NCBI GenBank assembly: GCA_963711095.1
Contig: CAVQCX010000006.1
Coordinates: 1-64,000, forward strand
Reading direction: 5' to 3'
Origin: CAVQCX01 sp963711095
GTDB lineage: Bacteria > Pseudomonadota > Gammaproteobacteria > Chromatiales > Chromatiaceae
Length of the DNA: 64,000 nt
Shown one piece after another: positions 1 through 9,790 of the stretch. Position 1 is the first letter of the stretch; each line of letters opens with the position of its first letter. The translations under genes were made by a program, and so were the position numbers. The notes under the pieces were generated by a model. The model worked only from the letters and a program-made list of their open reading frames with translations. It ran no database searches and had not been told where the DNA came from.

Positions 1-335
1 ATTATGCACGGCCCTCGACCGGCGCGAGGATCGGGCTCGGTTTCCTCCGCACCGTCTGCCCGGACCAGCATACTACCCGTACCTTCGAGATTCCCGCGTG
101 CGGGAGCATGCTCCTGGTATACCGCACCAACCAGCACCGCGCGTCTTCGAGGAAGGCGAACAGGCCGGGCCCTTCTCCAGCGAGGAGGAATTGCTCGCCA
201 AGCTCGCTTTCTATCTGGCCAACGAAGACGCCCGAGCACGGGTAGCGGCTGCCGGACTCTGAGCGCTGCCGCACCGGACGCTATGCATACATCCATCGAA
301 TGAGCGACGCGCTTGCGGCCGTGGAGGAAATATAG
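1..335 (+). pseudogene. CgeB-like glycosyltransferase, C-terminal end, frameshifted
   Basis: The window opens inside this gene. Reading frame 3 gives an acceptor-loop block of the CgeB/DUF3880-type glycosyltransferases (IGLGFLRTV, then TRTFEIPACGSMLL). Near base 140 the match moves to frame 2 (FEEGEQAGPFSSEEELLAKL) and near base 258 back to frame 3 (YAYIHRMSDALAAVEEI, stop at 333). The fit to the family continues across both shifts, so one gene with two indels is more likely than three short genes. It ends directly against the next start. The family is known to transfer sugars during surface-polysaccharide synthesis; the specific donor is not readable. Confidence 0.7.
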
Positions 336-1921
336 GTGGCCAAGACGGGATACGATCCGGCGGACGCACTGCTGGGCGGTTTCTCGCTGCTCGATGGTAC
401 GATGGAGTTCGACAGCCGCGTCAACGCGTTGCTACAGCCGCACTTTCGGGTCTTGGATCTTGGGGCTGGGCGCGGGGCTTGGCATTTCGAAGACGCGATC
501 CCTTTCCGCCGCAACCTGCGAGACATCCGTTCCAGGGTTGCTGAGTAGACGTCGGCGCCGATGTAGACGACGCCGTGCTCACCAACCCTACAACCAGCCG
601 AAACCTGCTCATTCGGGACGGGTGCCTTCCGCTAGACGGTGCCACGATCGACCTCATCATCTGCGACTATGTACTGGAGCACATCAGCGATGTCGAAAGC
701 TTCCGCGACGAGGTGTTCCGTGTTCTCAAGCCGGGTGGGGTGTTCTGCGGCCGCACGCCGCACGCGCTCAATTACGTCAGCTTAGCCGCGAGGCTGGTGA
801 AAAATGCCAATCATGCGAAGTGGCTCGCTATGCTGCAGCCAAGTCGGAAACGGGAGGATGTCTTTTCGACCGCCTATCGTTGCAACACACTGCGGGGCAT
901 AGGGAAGATATTCCGCGGATGGCAAAACTTCTCCTATCTCTACGCCTCTGAGCCACAGTACTATTGTGGCTCGAAGCTGATCTACCACCTGTTCGACCTG
1001 GTCCATCGACTGGCCCCCCTACAGATTACAGGTAACCTCTTTGTCTTCCTACGCAAGCTGTCCCCCGAGGTGACACTTCTGGAGCAAAGCCTGCTTTGGT
1101 ACGCCCGCCACTTTCCAATAGCGAAGGGAAAGCTCCGCGTCGTAAACGCACTATCGTCCTTTGTGCGTAGCGGAAATACCCAGCGGATGGCTCATCTCAT
1201 CTTCGGCGACTACACGGTGCCGTGCGACATCAACAACATGCTGTCGCGACAATTGTATTTCTTCGGCACCTACTTCATCGAGCGTAAGCAGATAGATATC
1301 TGGAGGCGATTCGCCGCAGATTGTCACACGGTGTTCGATGTTGGGGCTAATGCCGGCATTTACAGTATGGCAGCGCTGAGCGTAGCGCCCCAAGCTACGG
1401 TTCATGCATTCGAGCCCACGCCGGAGATTGCCGAAAGACTCCGGAGGACGCAGGAGATCAATTCCTTGTCGAAACTGGTCATCCATGAGGTCGCGCTAAG
1501 CGACCAGAATGGGAAGGCCCATCTCACGCGATGCGACGGGGGCGCCGACAACGATGGATGAACTTTATTCGGCCCCTCGATGACATGGCGGACGTTGCCC
1601 GCGAAGTGGTTCCGACCAAGACGGTTGACGCGATTTGCGAAAGCAGCACCATCGATCGGATTGACCTGATGAAGATAGATGTCCAAGGCCATGAGGCCGC
1701 GGTCCTGCGAGGTGCTTCACGGATGTTATCGGAAGAAAGGATTGGAAGGGTTTTTCGAGCTGAATTGGGCTGCCTCGCCCTCGCAATGTGTCGCCTCGGA
1801 ATCGATTCGGATCCTGGAAGAAAATGGCTTTCGGTTCTCTGATCCTAAGCGTCCCGAGATGCTCCTCCCGTCCGGGGAATGGCTGCGATCGCTCTGCGAC
1901 GTGATCGCCGCGAAGACTTGA
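336..1921 (+). pseudogene. Methyltransf_11 + FkbM double methyltransferase, three frameshifts
   Basis: A GTG start at 336 follows the previous stop directly. The first part is a class I SAM methyltransferase: motif I VLDLGAGRGAWH, then after a shift near 545 CDYVLEHISDVESF and VLKPGGVFCG. One uninterrupted frame (575-1561) then runs from this domain into an FkbM-type methyltransferase (VFDVGANAGIYSMAALS, HAFEPTPEIAERL). The FkbM domain continues after a shift near 1560 (LMKIDVQGHEAAVLRGA) and another near 1745 (FELNWAASPSQCVASESI), ending at 1921. FkbM enzymes O-methylate sugars or glycosides. Because both domains share one frame for over 900 bases, the fusion itself looks genuine; the indels may be mutations or assembly errors. 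Confidence 0.68.
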
Positions 1922-1931
1922 GCCTCGTTCG

Positions 1932-3288
1932 ATGATCGACCTGGCTTGGTTCTCTATCGGGGTCTGTATTGCCGCCTTGGTCGTGACGGTTTTCGCCGTG
2001 CGCGAGGACAAGGCGTCGATCGGATTGCCGATCGCCTACATGGTAAGCTTGCTGCTTATTCATGTGCCAGGCGGTTTCGCTTATGCCACATCTGGCGGTC
2101 GGTACACGGGCGTGCTTGCAGGTGGCGATTATCCAGCAATCGGGATGGCTCTCACGGCAGCCGGCTGCGTCGCCTTCGTCGTGGGGCTTCTGGTGGCGAG
2201 GAGAATCCAACTTCGCTCAAGGTCCTGGCCGCCGCTTTTGCTCAAGCCCACAAATCGCCGCTTTTGGGTATTTTGCGTTGTTGGCGGATGGTTGTTCTAC
2301 TTTGGTCTAAGCCCGCTCTCTTCTGTCCCGACATTGGGTGCCGTTATCAATTTCGGTAGCGCAATTTGGATGCTGGGTGCCATGCTTGGTCTCGCGCACG
2401 CAATCTCAACGCGCCAAGTCGCCTCAGTGATCAGATGGATAGCTGCATCGTTGGTCTACCCAATGGCAATTTTGCTCTTTGCGGGATTCCTCAGTTACGG
2501 GTCCACCGCGCTCATCATTGTAGGATCTTTCGTGCTGTCGAGGCTGAAGCGTGTTCGCACTGTGCTTGTTGCAATGCCTTTTGCTGCCTTTCTTGGACTT
2601 AGCGTCTTCGTAAATTATTTCGAGCACCGGGACATGGTGCGGGACGTCGTTTGGAGCGGGGCAGGCATTGATGAGCGAATCGAAGTCGTTTGGGAGGCGT
2701 TTTCCAATTTTGAGCTCTTCGACATAAACAACCCTCGTCATCTTCAGGCGCTCGCGGCCAGGTTGAATCAGAATGAGTTCGCGGGATTGGCCTACGAGCG
2801 CCTGGAGAATGGTCAGGTCGAGTTTTTGGAAGGACGATCGTTCGTGGAGGGGCTGATTGCACTTGTACCGCGCGCTATTTGGCCGGACAAGCCGGTCTAC
2901 GGGGGTAGCCCCGCCGTGGTCGCCGAAATGACTGGTCTGCAGTTGAACAGGTCGAGCTTCATGGGGGGTTGGTAACGTGATGGAATTCTATATTAATTTT
3001 GGATTCTGGAGCTTGATTCCTGCGTTCATCACACTCGGGTTCCTGGTCGGCTGGCTGGACATCAAGTCCTTTAAATATCTATCGATGGAGAAACCGGGCG
3101 ACGCCCTAAAGTATTTCTTGCCGGGTGCAGCATTGATCCAGCCCAACGGATCCATGGTCGAGCTCGTAGGGGGAGCTGGTGCAGCACTGCTGGCGGCCTT
3201 CTTCTGGCGGTTTGTTTGGCGGGAATACAGGGTCCAGAAGCGAAAACGCTCGCCGGACTTGGTGGGGAGGTATTTCAAAGTTCGCTAA
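1932..3288 (+). pseudogene. Wzy-like O-antigen/EPS polymerase, one frameshift
   Basis: ATG start 10 bases after the previous stop. The protein is hydrophobic with about ten predicted membrane segments (for example IGVCIAALVVTVFAV near the N-terminus and VGGAGAALLAAFFWRFVW near the end) and a long loop ending in SFVEGLIALVPRAIWPDKP, a layout seen in oligosaccharide-unit polymerases of the inner membrane. The frame stops at 2975 just after a six-G run (2963-2968). Removing one G gives SFMGVGNVMEFYINFGFW and continues to 3288, about 450 residues, a normal length for the family. I infer one gene with a homopolymer indel rather than two proteins. Polymerase function is inferred from topology and neighbours. 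Confidence 0.66.
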
Positions 3289-3290
3289 CG

Positions 3291-4420
3291 GTGTTGAGTG
3301 TTTTTCTCACCGTTACGAGTGCGCGGCTGGAATATGGCGGTCCGGCGGTGTCGGTCACAGGCTTGGCTGGGGCACTTGCTATACACGGTTGTCGCGTAGC
3401 TCTTTGGTGTCCAGACGGCAGCGCTGTTAGTGCCATGATCCGCGTTGGTTTCCCCGACGGCTCCATTGTCGGATTGGGCGGGACACTGAAATCGGCTTTG
3501 TCGGCCTTTGGACCCCCTGACGTCTTTCATGATAACGGTATTTGGATGCCCCACAATCATGCGGTTGCATCATGGGCCGAGAGGCGTGGTTTGCCGCGCG
3601 TCGTGAGTCCGAGAGGCATGCTTGCGCCTTGGGCGCTTAGGCATAAGAGGTATAGAAAAGGATTGGCTTGGGTTCTTTATCAGCGCAGCGATCTGGCACG
3701 TGCCGCTCGCTTGCACGCGACATCCAGCCAGGAGGCGGCCGATCTTGAAACCCTTGGGATCGTCCGACCGATTCAAGTCTTGCCCAATGGGCTGTGGCTG
3801 AATGATGCCGCAGAAATTGCGCGGCTACGCTTGGCAGCCCTAAGTGGAACCTCCGGCGAGCCTCAGACGGTCAGGACTGCGATGTTTCTTGGCCGGGTTT
3901 ATCCGGTTAAGGGTTTATCCAATCTCGTGCGTGCTTGGGGCGATGTGCGGCCTCAAGGCTGGAAGCTAGCGATCGTCGGTCCCGACGAGGGGGGGCATCG
4001 GGGGGAGCCCAAGCGCAGGTGCGGGCATTGAACCTCGGTCACACTATTGTTTTCCAGGATGCGGTTTCCGGGCAGGCGAAGTGGGATCTGTTCGGTAAGG
4101 CAGATCTGTTTATTTTGCCGAGTCTCTCAGAAAGCTTCGGTATGGCGGTCGCTGAGGCGCTGGCCGCCGGACTACCCGTGATCGTGTCAACTGCAGCGCC
4201 GTGGCCAGCCGTTGAGGACCAAGGGCTCGGCTGGCGGGTCCCGCCGACGCCTCATGATATCGCGCAGGCTCTTCGGGAAGCGACATCTTGCGACCCAAAA
4301 GATCTGAAAAAGATGGGTATCCGGGGGGCAGAATATGTGCGCATGGAGCTTAGCTGGTCTGAGCTTGCCGAGCGTTATGTCGAGCTCTACGAGAGTAGTA
4401 TCGCGGCGCGAGCTGTCTGA
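3291..4420 (+). pseudogene. GT4 family glycosyltransferase, one frameshift
   Basis: GTG start three bases after the previous stop, consistent with one operon. The N-terminal half (LEYGGPAVSVTGLAGALA, then GIWMPHNHAVASWAERRGL and SPRGMLAPWAL) is a typical acceptor domain of group 1 glycosyltransferases. The C-terminal half has FLGRVYPVKGLSNLVRAW and the E-x7-E signature ESFGMAVAEALAAGLPVIVS. The frame breaks at a seven-G run (3989-3995); adding one G restores VGPDEGG and leads into VRALNLGHTIVFQD. Whole length would be about 376 residues, normal for GT4. It probably adds a sugar to the lipid-linked glycan polymerised by the preceding gene. Confidence 0.72.
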
Positions 4421-4587
4421 GTACTTTCTTCGATTCCCGCCACATTCCGTCATGAATACTATTCGACGATATTTGCGGCTTGTCTGGCGAAAATGTTACT
4501 TGATGGGCAACAATCTTCCGCCAGGCTCACGCGGTGAGCCTGGGGGTGGTGCAGACTATCGCCAAGGTCACCCATGGGAGAACGATC

Positions 4588-4757
4588 ATGGCGATGTATC
4601 GAATTCAGTTTCAGCGGGGCTTTCGGATGCGTGAGTTTCTCGATCACGACGGGACGGAGGCCCGGTGCGAGGCGGCGCTGGAGCGCACGCGCTGGCCACG
4701 GGTCCGTGCGCGGAGGACAGGCTTCATATGGCGGCAACTCGTTGCTAATCCGGGAAT
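4588..4757 (+). pseudogene. IS1595-family transposase, 5' remnant
   Basis: ATG followed by MAMYRIQFQRGFRMREFLD, then EARCEAALERTRWPRV. This resembles the beginning of IS1595-type transposases (MAMNRIQFQ...EFL...Y-GTE-QC-AAL-ARWP), but the zinc-ribbon and catalytic part are gone, replaced by sequence leading directly to the carbamoyltransferase start. The region 4421-4587 before it holds no gene that I can see. Confidence 0.5.
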
Positions 4758-4760
4758 GTC

Positions 4761-6536
4761 ATGCTGATCCTTGGTCTTAATGCCTTCCATGCGGACGCCT
4801 CTGCCTGCGTAGTGCGCAATGGTGTCCTCGTCGCCGCAGCGGAGGAGGAGCGCTTCCGACGCACCAAGCATTGGGCGGGATTTCCCTCCGAAGCAATCAA
4901 GTGGTGCCTGAAGGAGGCCGGTGCAACGCTGGCCGATGTCGATCATCTCGCCATGAACCAAAACAACCGCGCCAATATGTGGAAGCGGATCCAGTTCCTC
5001 GTGAGATCGCGTCCAGAGATCGGCTTCGTGCTTGACCGACTACACACTCGAAGGGAGCGCGCAGGTGCCGACAAGCTTCTCGAGCGGATTTTTCCTGGCG
5101 AGAGATTTCGTGGCCGCATGCACGCGATCGAGCACCACCTGGCGCATATGTCCTCCGCGTTCTATGTCTCGCCATTTGAAGAGGCGCTGGCGGTTTCGGT
5201 AGATGGCTTCGGCGATTTCGCCTCTTCTGCGTGGGGACTAGCGCGGGGCACGGAGATCGCGATCGACCAACAGGTGCATTTCCCGCATTCCCTCGGCATC
5301 TTCTATCAGGCGATCACGCAGCTACTCGGCTTTCCGCATTATGGTGATGAATACAAGGTCATGGGTCTCGCGCCCTATGGTGAGCCCAGGTTCCTGGACC
5401 TGATGCGCAAGATCGTTTGCTTGGAGAACGACGGTTCGTTCAGGCTTGACATGCGTTATTTTCGTTATCAAAAGGAATTGGTTCCGTACCAGTGGGACAA
5501 TGGCTCGCCGGTCTTCGGAGATCTGTTTTCCGCTGAGCTGGAATCCCTGCTCGGCCCGCGCCGCGGCAAGGATGAGCCACTCGATCAGCGCCACCGGGAT
5601 CTCGCCCGCTCGGTGCAGGCGATGTACGAGGAGGCGTTCTTCCACCTCGTGTTGACCGCGCAGAAGCGCTGGGGCTACACCGACATCGTGCTTGCTGGGG
5701 GCTGCGCCAACAATTCGGTTGCCAACGGAAAGGTGCGTCGGCATACGCCGTTCAAGCGCGTTTACGTACATGCTGCGCCGGGCGATGCAGGTGGCGCGAT
5801 CGGCGCCGCCTATGTCGCATGGCACAACGAAGGCGGCAAGCGCGGCTTTGTCATGGACCATGCCTATTGGGGCCCGTCCTTCGACGACGCGACTTGCGCC
5901 GCTCTGCTCGAGGCCCGCAAGGATGACCTCGAAATCGAAGCCTGCACGGTCGAGCATATCACCGACGAGGCGGAGCTGTGTCGACGCACTGCCGCGGCAG
6001 TCGCCGAGGGAAAGGTGATTGGTTGGTTCCAGGGGCGAATGGAGTGGGGGCCGCGGGCATTGGGGAATCGTTCTATTGTCTGCGACCCGCGACGGGCGGA
6101 TATGAAGGAGATTCTGAATCTGAAGATCAAGCGGCGGGAGTCGTTTCGGCCGTTCGCTCCTTCGATCCTTAGGGAGGCCGTCGCGGAGTGGTTCGAGGAA
6201 GACGACGATGTGCCGTTCATGATGAAGGTGTTTCAGATTCGGGAGGAGCGCCGTTCGCAGATTCCGGCGGTGACGCATGTGGATGGGTCGGGGCGGTTGC
6301 AGACGGTGTATCGGCATACGAACGCGCGCTATTACCAGTTGATCGAGTCGTTCGGGGACCTTACCGGAGTGCCGATCGTGCTGAATACCTCCTTTAACGA
6401 GAACGAGCCGGTGGTGTGCCGGCCGGAGGAGGCTCTGGATTGTTTTCTGCGTACACGGATGGACGTGTTGGTCATGGAACATTGGTATGTCGAACGGGCT
6501 GAGAGTGGAGCGGTGCCGCTCGGCGAGCTGAGTTGA
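4761..6536 (+). CDS. NodU/CmcH-type O-carbamoyltransferase
   Basis: Complete 591-residue protein, normal length for the NodU/CmcH/TobZ family, which transfers a carbamoyl group from carbamoyl phosphate (through carbamoyl-AMP) to a hydroxyl of a sugar. The N-terminal kinase-like fold shows LGLNAFHADASACVVRNG at the start, the metal/nucleotide motif EHHLAH near residues 124-129 and VSVDGFGDFAS after it. The C-terminal YrdC-like domain has GRMEWGPRALGNRSIV near residue 425 and ends with LNTSFNENEPVVC and EEALDCFLRTRMDVLVM. It is the only large intact gene of the first 9 kb. Its stop overlaps a possible TTG start of the next gene, so the two are probably cotranscribed. Likely role: carbamoylating the surface glycan. 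Four large C-terminal fragments and one small tail of a related but different gene lie further on. Confidence 0.9.
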   Translation: MLILGLNAFHADASACVVRNGVLVAAAEEERFRRTKHWAGFPSEAIKWCLKEAGATLADVDHLAMNQNNRANMWKRIQFLVRSRPEIGFVLDRLHTRRERAGADKLLERIFPGERFRGRMHAIEHHLAHMSSAFYVSPFEEALAVSVDGFGDFASSAWGLARGTEIAIDQQVHFPHSLGIFYQAITQLLGFPHYGDEYKVMGLAPYGEPRFLDLMRKIVCLENDGSFRLDMRYFRYQKELVPYQWDNGSPVFGDLFSAELESLLGPRRGKDEPLDQRHRDLARSVQAMYEEAFFHLVLTAQKRWGYTDIVLAGGCANNSVANGKVRRHTPFKRVYVHAAPGDAGGAIGAAYVAWHNEGGKRGFVMDHAYWGPSFDDATCAALLEARKDDLEIEACTVEHITDEAELCRRTAAAVAEGKVIGWFQGRMEWGPRALGNRSIVCDPRRADMKEILNLKIKRRESFRPFAPSILREAVAEWFEEDDDVPFMMKVFQIREERRSQIPAVTHVDGSGRLQTVYRHTNARYYQLIESFGDLTGVPIVLNTSFNENEPVVCRPEEALDCFLRTRMDVLVMEHWYVERAESGAVPLGELS

Positions 6537-7414
6537 GAGTGGGCCTGTTCGCTAGCCCGCGATTCGTGCTGGATCAGCCTTCCATCGGCAGGGACGGGGC
6601 GCCGCGCTGCTGCGCTGGCTGCGGTGGCAGATTGGGAGGAGGTTGCTGCCTGGACCGGTCGCTTTGGCGTTTGTGCAAGATGTTTCTCTCTTCGTCGCAC
6701 CGAATATGGCAGGCGCGACGGGTATCGTCTACTGCGGCTTGCATGAGCTTGAGGACATGGCGCTGGTGCTCCACGCCCTGCGACCGGGTGACTTGTTCGC
6801 CGACATCGGGGCGAATGTTGGCTCCCACTCGATGCTCGCGGGGGGGCGACGGGCGGGTAGTGTCTCTCGGTCGAGGCGATCCCGAGCACCTTCGCCTGGC
6901 TGACGCAGGACATCGAGGTCAACGGACTGCGCAATCGCGTGGAGGCGCTCAATCTGGGTATGGGGCGGGGAGAGGGCCGACTGCGGTTCACCGGGGATGG
7001 ATACGACGAATTGCGTGCTCGCCAAAGACGAGGTGGCGGACGATGTGCTGGATGTGCCGGTGCGTACGCTGGACGCGGTGCTGGATGGTCGGTCGCCGAC
7101 TCTGACCAAGATGGACGTCGAAGGCTTTGAGACCGATGTGGTCGCGGGCAGCGCGCGAGGTTTGGACGATCCGGGGCTGTTGGCCGTGATCCTGGAGCTG
7201 AACGGCAGTGGCACGCGCTATGGCTTCGATGAGGATGCGCTGCATCGGAATCTGCTGGGGCGCGGTTTTGAGACATTTCGCTATCGGTCGTTCGGCCGCT
7301 AAACGGGCCACGCTCGGGTGGCGGCAATACGCTCTATGTCCGATTCGGGGCGGCTGGCGGAACGGGTGCGGGCTGCGCCGCCGTTTCGGGTTGGGGACGG
7401 GGCCGGAGATTTGA
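6533..7414 (+). pseudogene. FkbM family methyltransferase, several frameshifts
   Basis: A TTG start overlapping the carbamoyltransferase stop gives VGLFASPRFVLDQPSIGRDG. After a shift near 6600 the frame reads LLRWLRWQIGRRLLPGP, CGLHELEDMALVLHALRPGD and SAM motif I FADIGANVGSHSMLA. A seven-G run at 6840-6846 breaks it again. Later parts read SVEAIPSTFAWL, LTKMDVEGFETDVVAG and LAVILELNGSGTRYGFDE. A stop occurs at 7302, yet another frame continues RSGGGNTLYVR to a glutamate-isoleucine-stop end at 7414. That tail recurs four more times downstream. Expected role: methylating a sugar of the same polymer. Confidence 0.7.
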
Positions 7415-7766
7415 AAGTTTGGGATTGGGGTCAGCGCTGGCTGTGAGGTTACCATCCGTGACACTGGGCTCCCGGCACTCCTGCCGGGAAGACGGCGGTG
7501 GCTCAATGTGACGGGTCGAAATCGCTGCGAGGTTGCCATCCCGGGCGCTGGGTCCCGGCCGCCTGCCGGGAAGACGGCGGTTCGGGTCGGCCACGGGGCT
7601 CAGATCATGGCTGGTCCGCGGCGATGCGGTGTCGCCTCGCCACCGTCATTCCGGAGGACGCCGGAAATCCGGTGCCAGTGCCAGTAGACGGCGGGCGTGC
7701 GCCATCGTTCGACGCGGGCCGCGCGGTTGCCGCTGGTGCGATGCACGGGCTGAGGATGTGTGAGCG

Positions 7767-8655
7767 ATGAAAACCGACCATCCCGATTGATTGTTTCTGT
7801 CCGCCGGGCGCGGAGGCCTTTCGGGTACTGACCGGTGGCCGGCGTCTGGAGGGTGAGTACCGCTTTTGCTCGCTGGCGATCAAGGGCCTGGAACGGCGCC
7901 TGGACGGAATCTTCGAGCCCGAGGGGCACCTTGGGGCGGTCTACGTGGTCGAATTTCAGGCTCAATGGGTACCGGCGGCCTGGTATAATCTGCTGACCAA
8001 GATCGGACTTTACGGCGAGCAACATCCCGAGCGTGACGTGATCGGCATCGGGGTGTTCCTGCGCGGGCAGGACATGCCGCGCTGGCCGAGCTGGGCAAGC
8101 GGGGTGCATGCGCCGTTGGCGTGTGTGGCGCTGGATCGGGTCCTGCCCGAGACCCTGGCGCGTGAGCCGGACAATCCCTACGCGGCGGTGTTCGCGCCCT
8201 TGCTGATCGAGGATGACGAGGAGCTGCGCGCGCGTGCCCCGGCGCTATGGCGGACGGTGCAGACGGCGGCGGTGTCGCCCGAGGTACGTGAGGTGCTGGC
8301 GCAGGTCTTGGAGTTTTGGTTTTTCAGCGGTTTCGCGGGCTCACCGCGAAGGAGATCTGGGCGATGTTGAATCTCATGACACCTATCCAAGAGACGCGGG
8401 CCTATCAGTCGATCTTTGCCGAAGGCGAGGCCAAAGGGAAGGAAGAGGGCAAGGCTGAAGGCGAGGCCAAAGGCAAGGCCGAGGGCAAGGCCAGTACCCT
8501 GAAGCGCCAATTGACACGCCGTTTCTGTGCCTTCCCCGGTGGGCGAGCGGCGCATCGACGCGGCGCCGGTCGAGCAACTGCATGCCTGGCTCGACGGCAT
8601 TTTCGATGCCGGGGGTGTGGCGGCCCGGATCGGACCGGAAAGCGGATCCGCCTGA
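7767..8655 (+). pseudogene. DUF2887/DUF4351 (Rpn-like) protein, broken copy 1
   Basis: Same gene as the intact copies at 11049 and 13820, but the eighth codon is TGA, a base is missing near 8330 where the others read FFERFRGLTAKEIWAML, and another shift lies near 8540. Recognisable parts include GHLGAVYVVEFQAQ, TKIGLYGEQHPERDVIGIG, the charged repeat EGEAKGKAEG and the end LDGIFDAGGVAA. DUF2887/DUF4351 proteins belong to the PD-(D/E)XK 'transposase-like' Rpn grouping. This copy cannot make a full protein. Confidence 0.75.
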
Positions 8656-8715
8656 GCCCGACACCAGGGCTGCTGGGCGGCGCGGGGTATTCACCCGGTC
8701 CCAAGGTTTGGGGTC

Positions 8716-9172
8716 TATAAGGGGGCGGGGCGGTTGACGAAAAGGGTGCGGACGGCGCCGCGATTCCGATTGGGAATTGGAGGGGAGATTTGAGCGTGAC
8801 CCCGAACAGGTGGGCGCTTGGATAGAGGTGATACTGCTTCGAGGAGGCCGACGATGGCGCCTTCCTGCAGAAGGTATTTCAGATCCGCGAGGACCAGCGC
8901 CCGCGGATTCCCGCCGTGACGCACGTGGACGGGTCCGGCCGTCTACAAATCGTGTACCGTCACACCAACCCCCGCATCCCCGTCAGCCCCCGCTATTACC
9001 GTCTCATCGAGGCCCTCCGGGGGTGACCGGGGTGCCGATCCTCTCGAGAATTTCCTTTAGTCAGAACGAGCCTGTGGTGTGGCCATGCAAGGAGGCGTTG
9101 GATTGCTTCCTGCGAACCCGGCTGGCCCTGTTGGTGATGGGGGGCCGGGTGGTGAGGGGCGTGGCCTCCTGA
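8716..9172 (+). pseudogene. fkbM 3' end joined to carbamoyltransferase 3' fragment (copy 1)
   Basis: The first 75 bases translate as RVRTAPRFRLGIGGEI-stop, the same C-terminus as the fkbM gene ending at 7414. After a short gap comes FEEADDGAF, KVFQIREDQRPRIPAVTHVD and DCFLRTRLALLVMGG, matching the last about 110 residues of NodU-type carbamoyltransferases. Codons differ from the intact gene at 4761-6536 throughout, so the fragment derives from another paralogue. A shift and loss near 9025 break it. No start codon or upstream domains are present. Confidence 0.72.
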
Positions 9173-9179
9173 GGTAGGG

Positions 9180-9356
9180 GGACAGCCACCTGGCCGATGG
9201 GGTTGTGGGGTTGGCTGGGAATACGCTGGGTCGCCGAGAGGGCTCGCCTCCCACAGGAAATCCGGTGGGGGTTGGCTGTCAGGAGGCCAGCCCCCTGGCC
9301 GATGGGTTGTGTGGGTTAGGCTGGGGAAGGCTGGGTCGCCGAGAGGGCTCGCCTCC
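9180..9356. repeat. GTAGGAGG-type REP units
   Basis: Two units with the arms GGCCAGCCCCCTGGCC and GCCGAGAGGGCTCGCCTCC around a GGTTGTGGGGTTGGCTGGG spacer. The second unit overlaps the end of the antitoxin relic on the opposite strand. Same family as the arrays at 15240, 32450, 33660 and 39000. Confidence 0.75.
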
Positions 9357-9482
9357 TATGCGATCACCATGGCGACCGGCTTGCCGCGCCGCGTGACCCG
9401 TTGGGGGTGCCCTTCCTGGCCGCTTCTACCACTGCGCTGAAGCGATTCTTGGCGTCTTGCAGTGACCAATCCGGTATGGGCA
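9357..9482 (-). pseudogene. Phd/YefM antitoxin relic
   Basis: Read on the minus strand it begins MPIPDWSLQDAKNRFSAVVE and, after a one-base shift, continues QRVTRRGKPVAMVIA before stopping. These are the N-terminal DNA-binding and dimer elements of Phd/YefM antitoxins; the C-terminal toxin-binding part and any toxin gene are missing. The stop sits where a REP unit begins, suggesting truncation by REP sequence. Confidence 0.7.
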
Positions 9483-9790
9483 TGACGCGTCTCCTGGCCA
9501 GTTGATCTAGCCAGGTAATTCGGGGGTAAGGGGGAGCATGTCAAGCGGGACTCCCGGAGGACGGGGCTCGGGTCCTGCTGGGCGGCGGTTCTGGGTCGGG
9601 GCTGAAGAATCGCGCCGGGGGGGAAGGGCGCGAGAGTGGCCAGGGCTAGTGGATAGGGCGTAGTGGCTGGTTGTGGCAAGGAGTTAGTTGGCGCGGGGAA
9701 GGGGCCTGGAGCGGTTTGGGTCGTCTCGGGGCGGGGCGTCGCTCCCACATGGGAAGGACCGCCCCAGGGGTTGGAATACGAGGAGTTGTG

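Larger units (their letters stand above)
7437..9540. repeat. Direct repeat module A, copy 1
   Basis: About 2.1 kb that is repeated almost base for base at 10725-12840 and, as a shorter version, at 13635-15240. In order it holds a short leader beginning GAGGTTACCATCCGTG, a GTCATTCCGG palindrome, a DUF2887/DUF4351 gene, the 3' end of an fkbM gene, a carbamoyltransferase 3' fragment, GTAGGAGG-type REP units and an antitoxin relic on the minus strand. Copies 1 and 2 are offset by about 3.29 kb, with an Rpn-family gene in the interval. Confidence 0.85.

Noticed and set aside
5322..6482. 386-codon minus-strand frame
   Set aside because: Exact antisense of the intact carbamoyltransferase gene, high-GC shadow.
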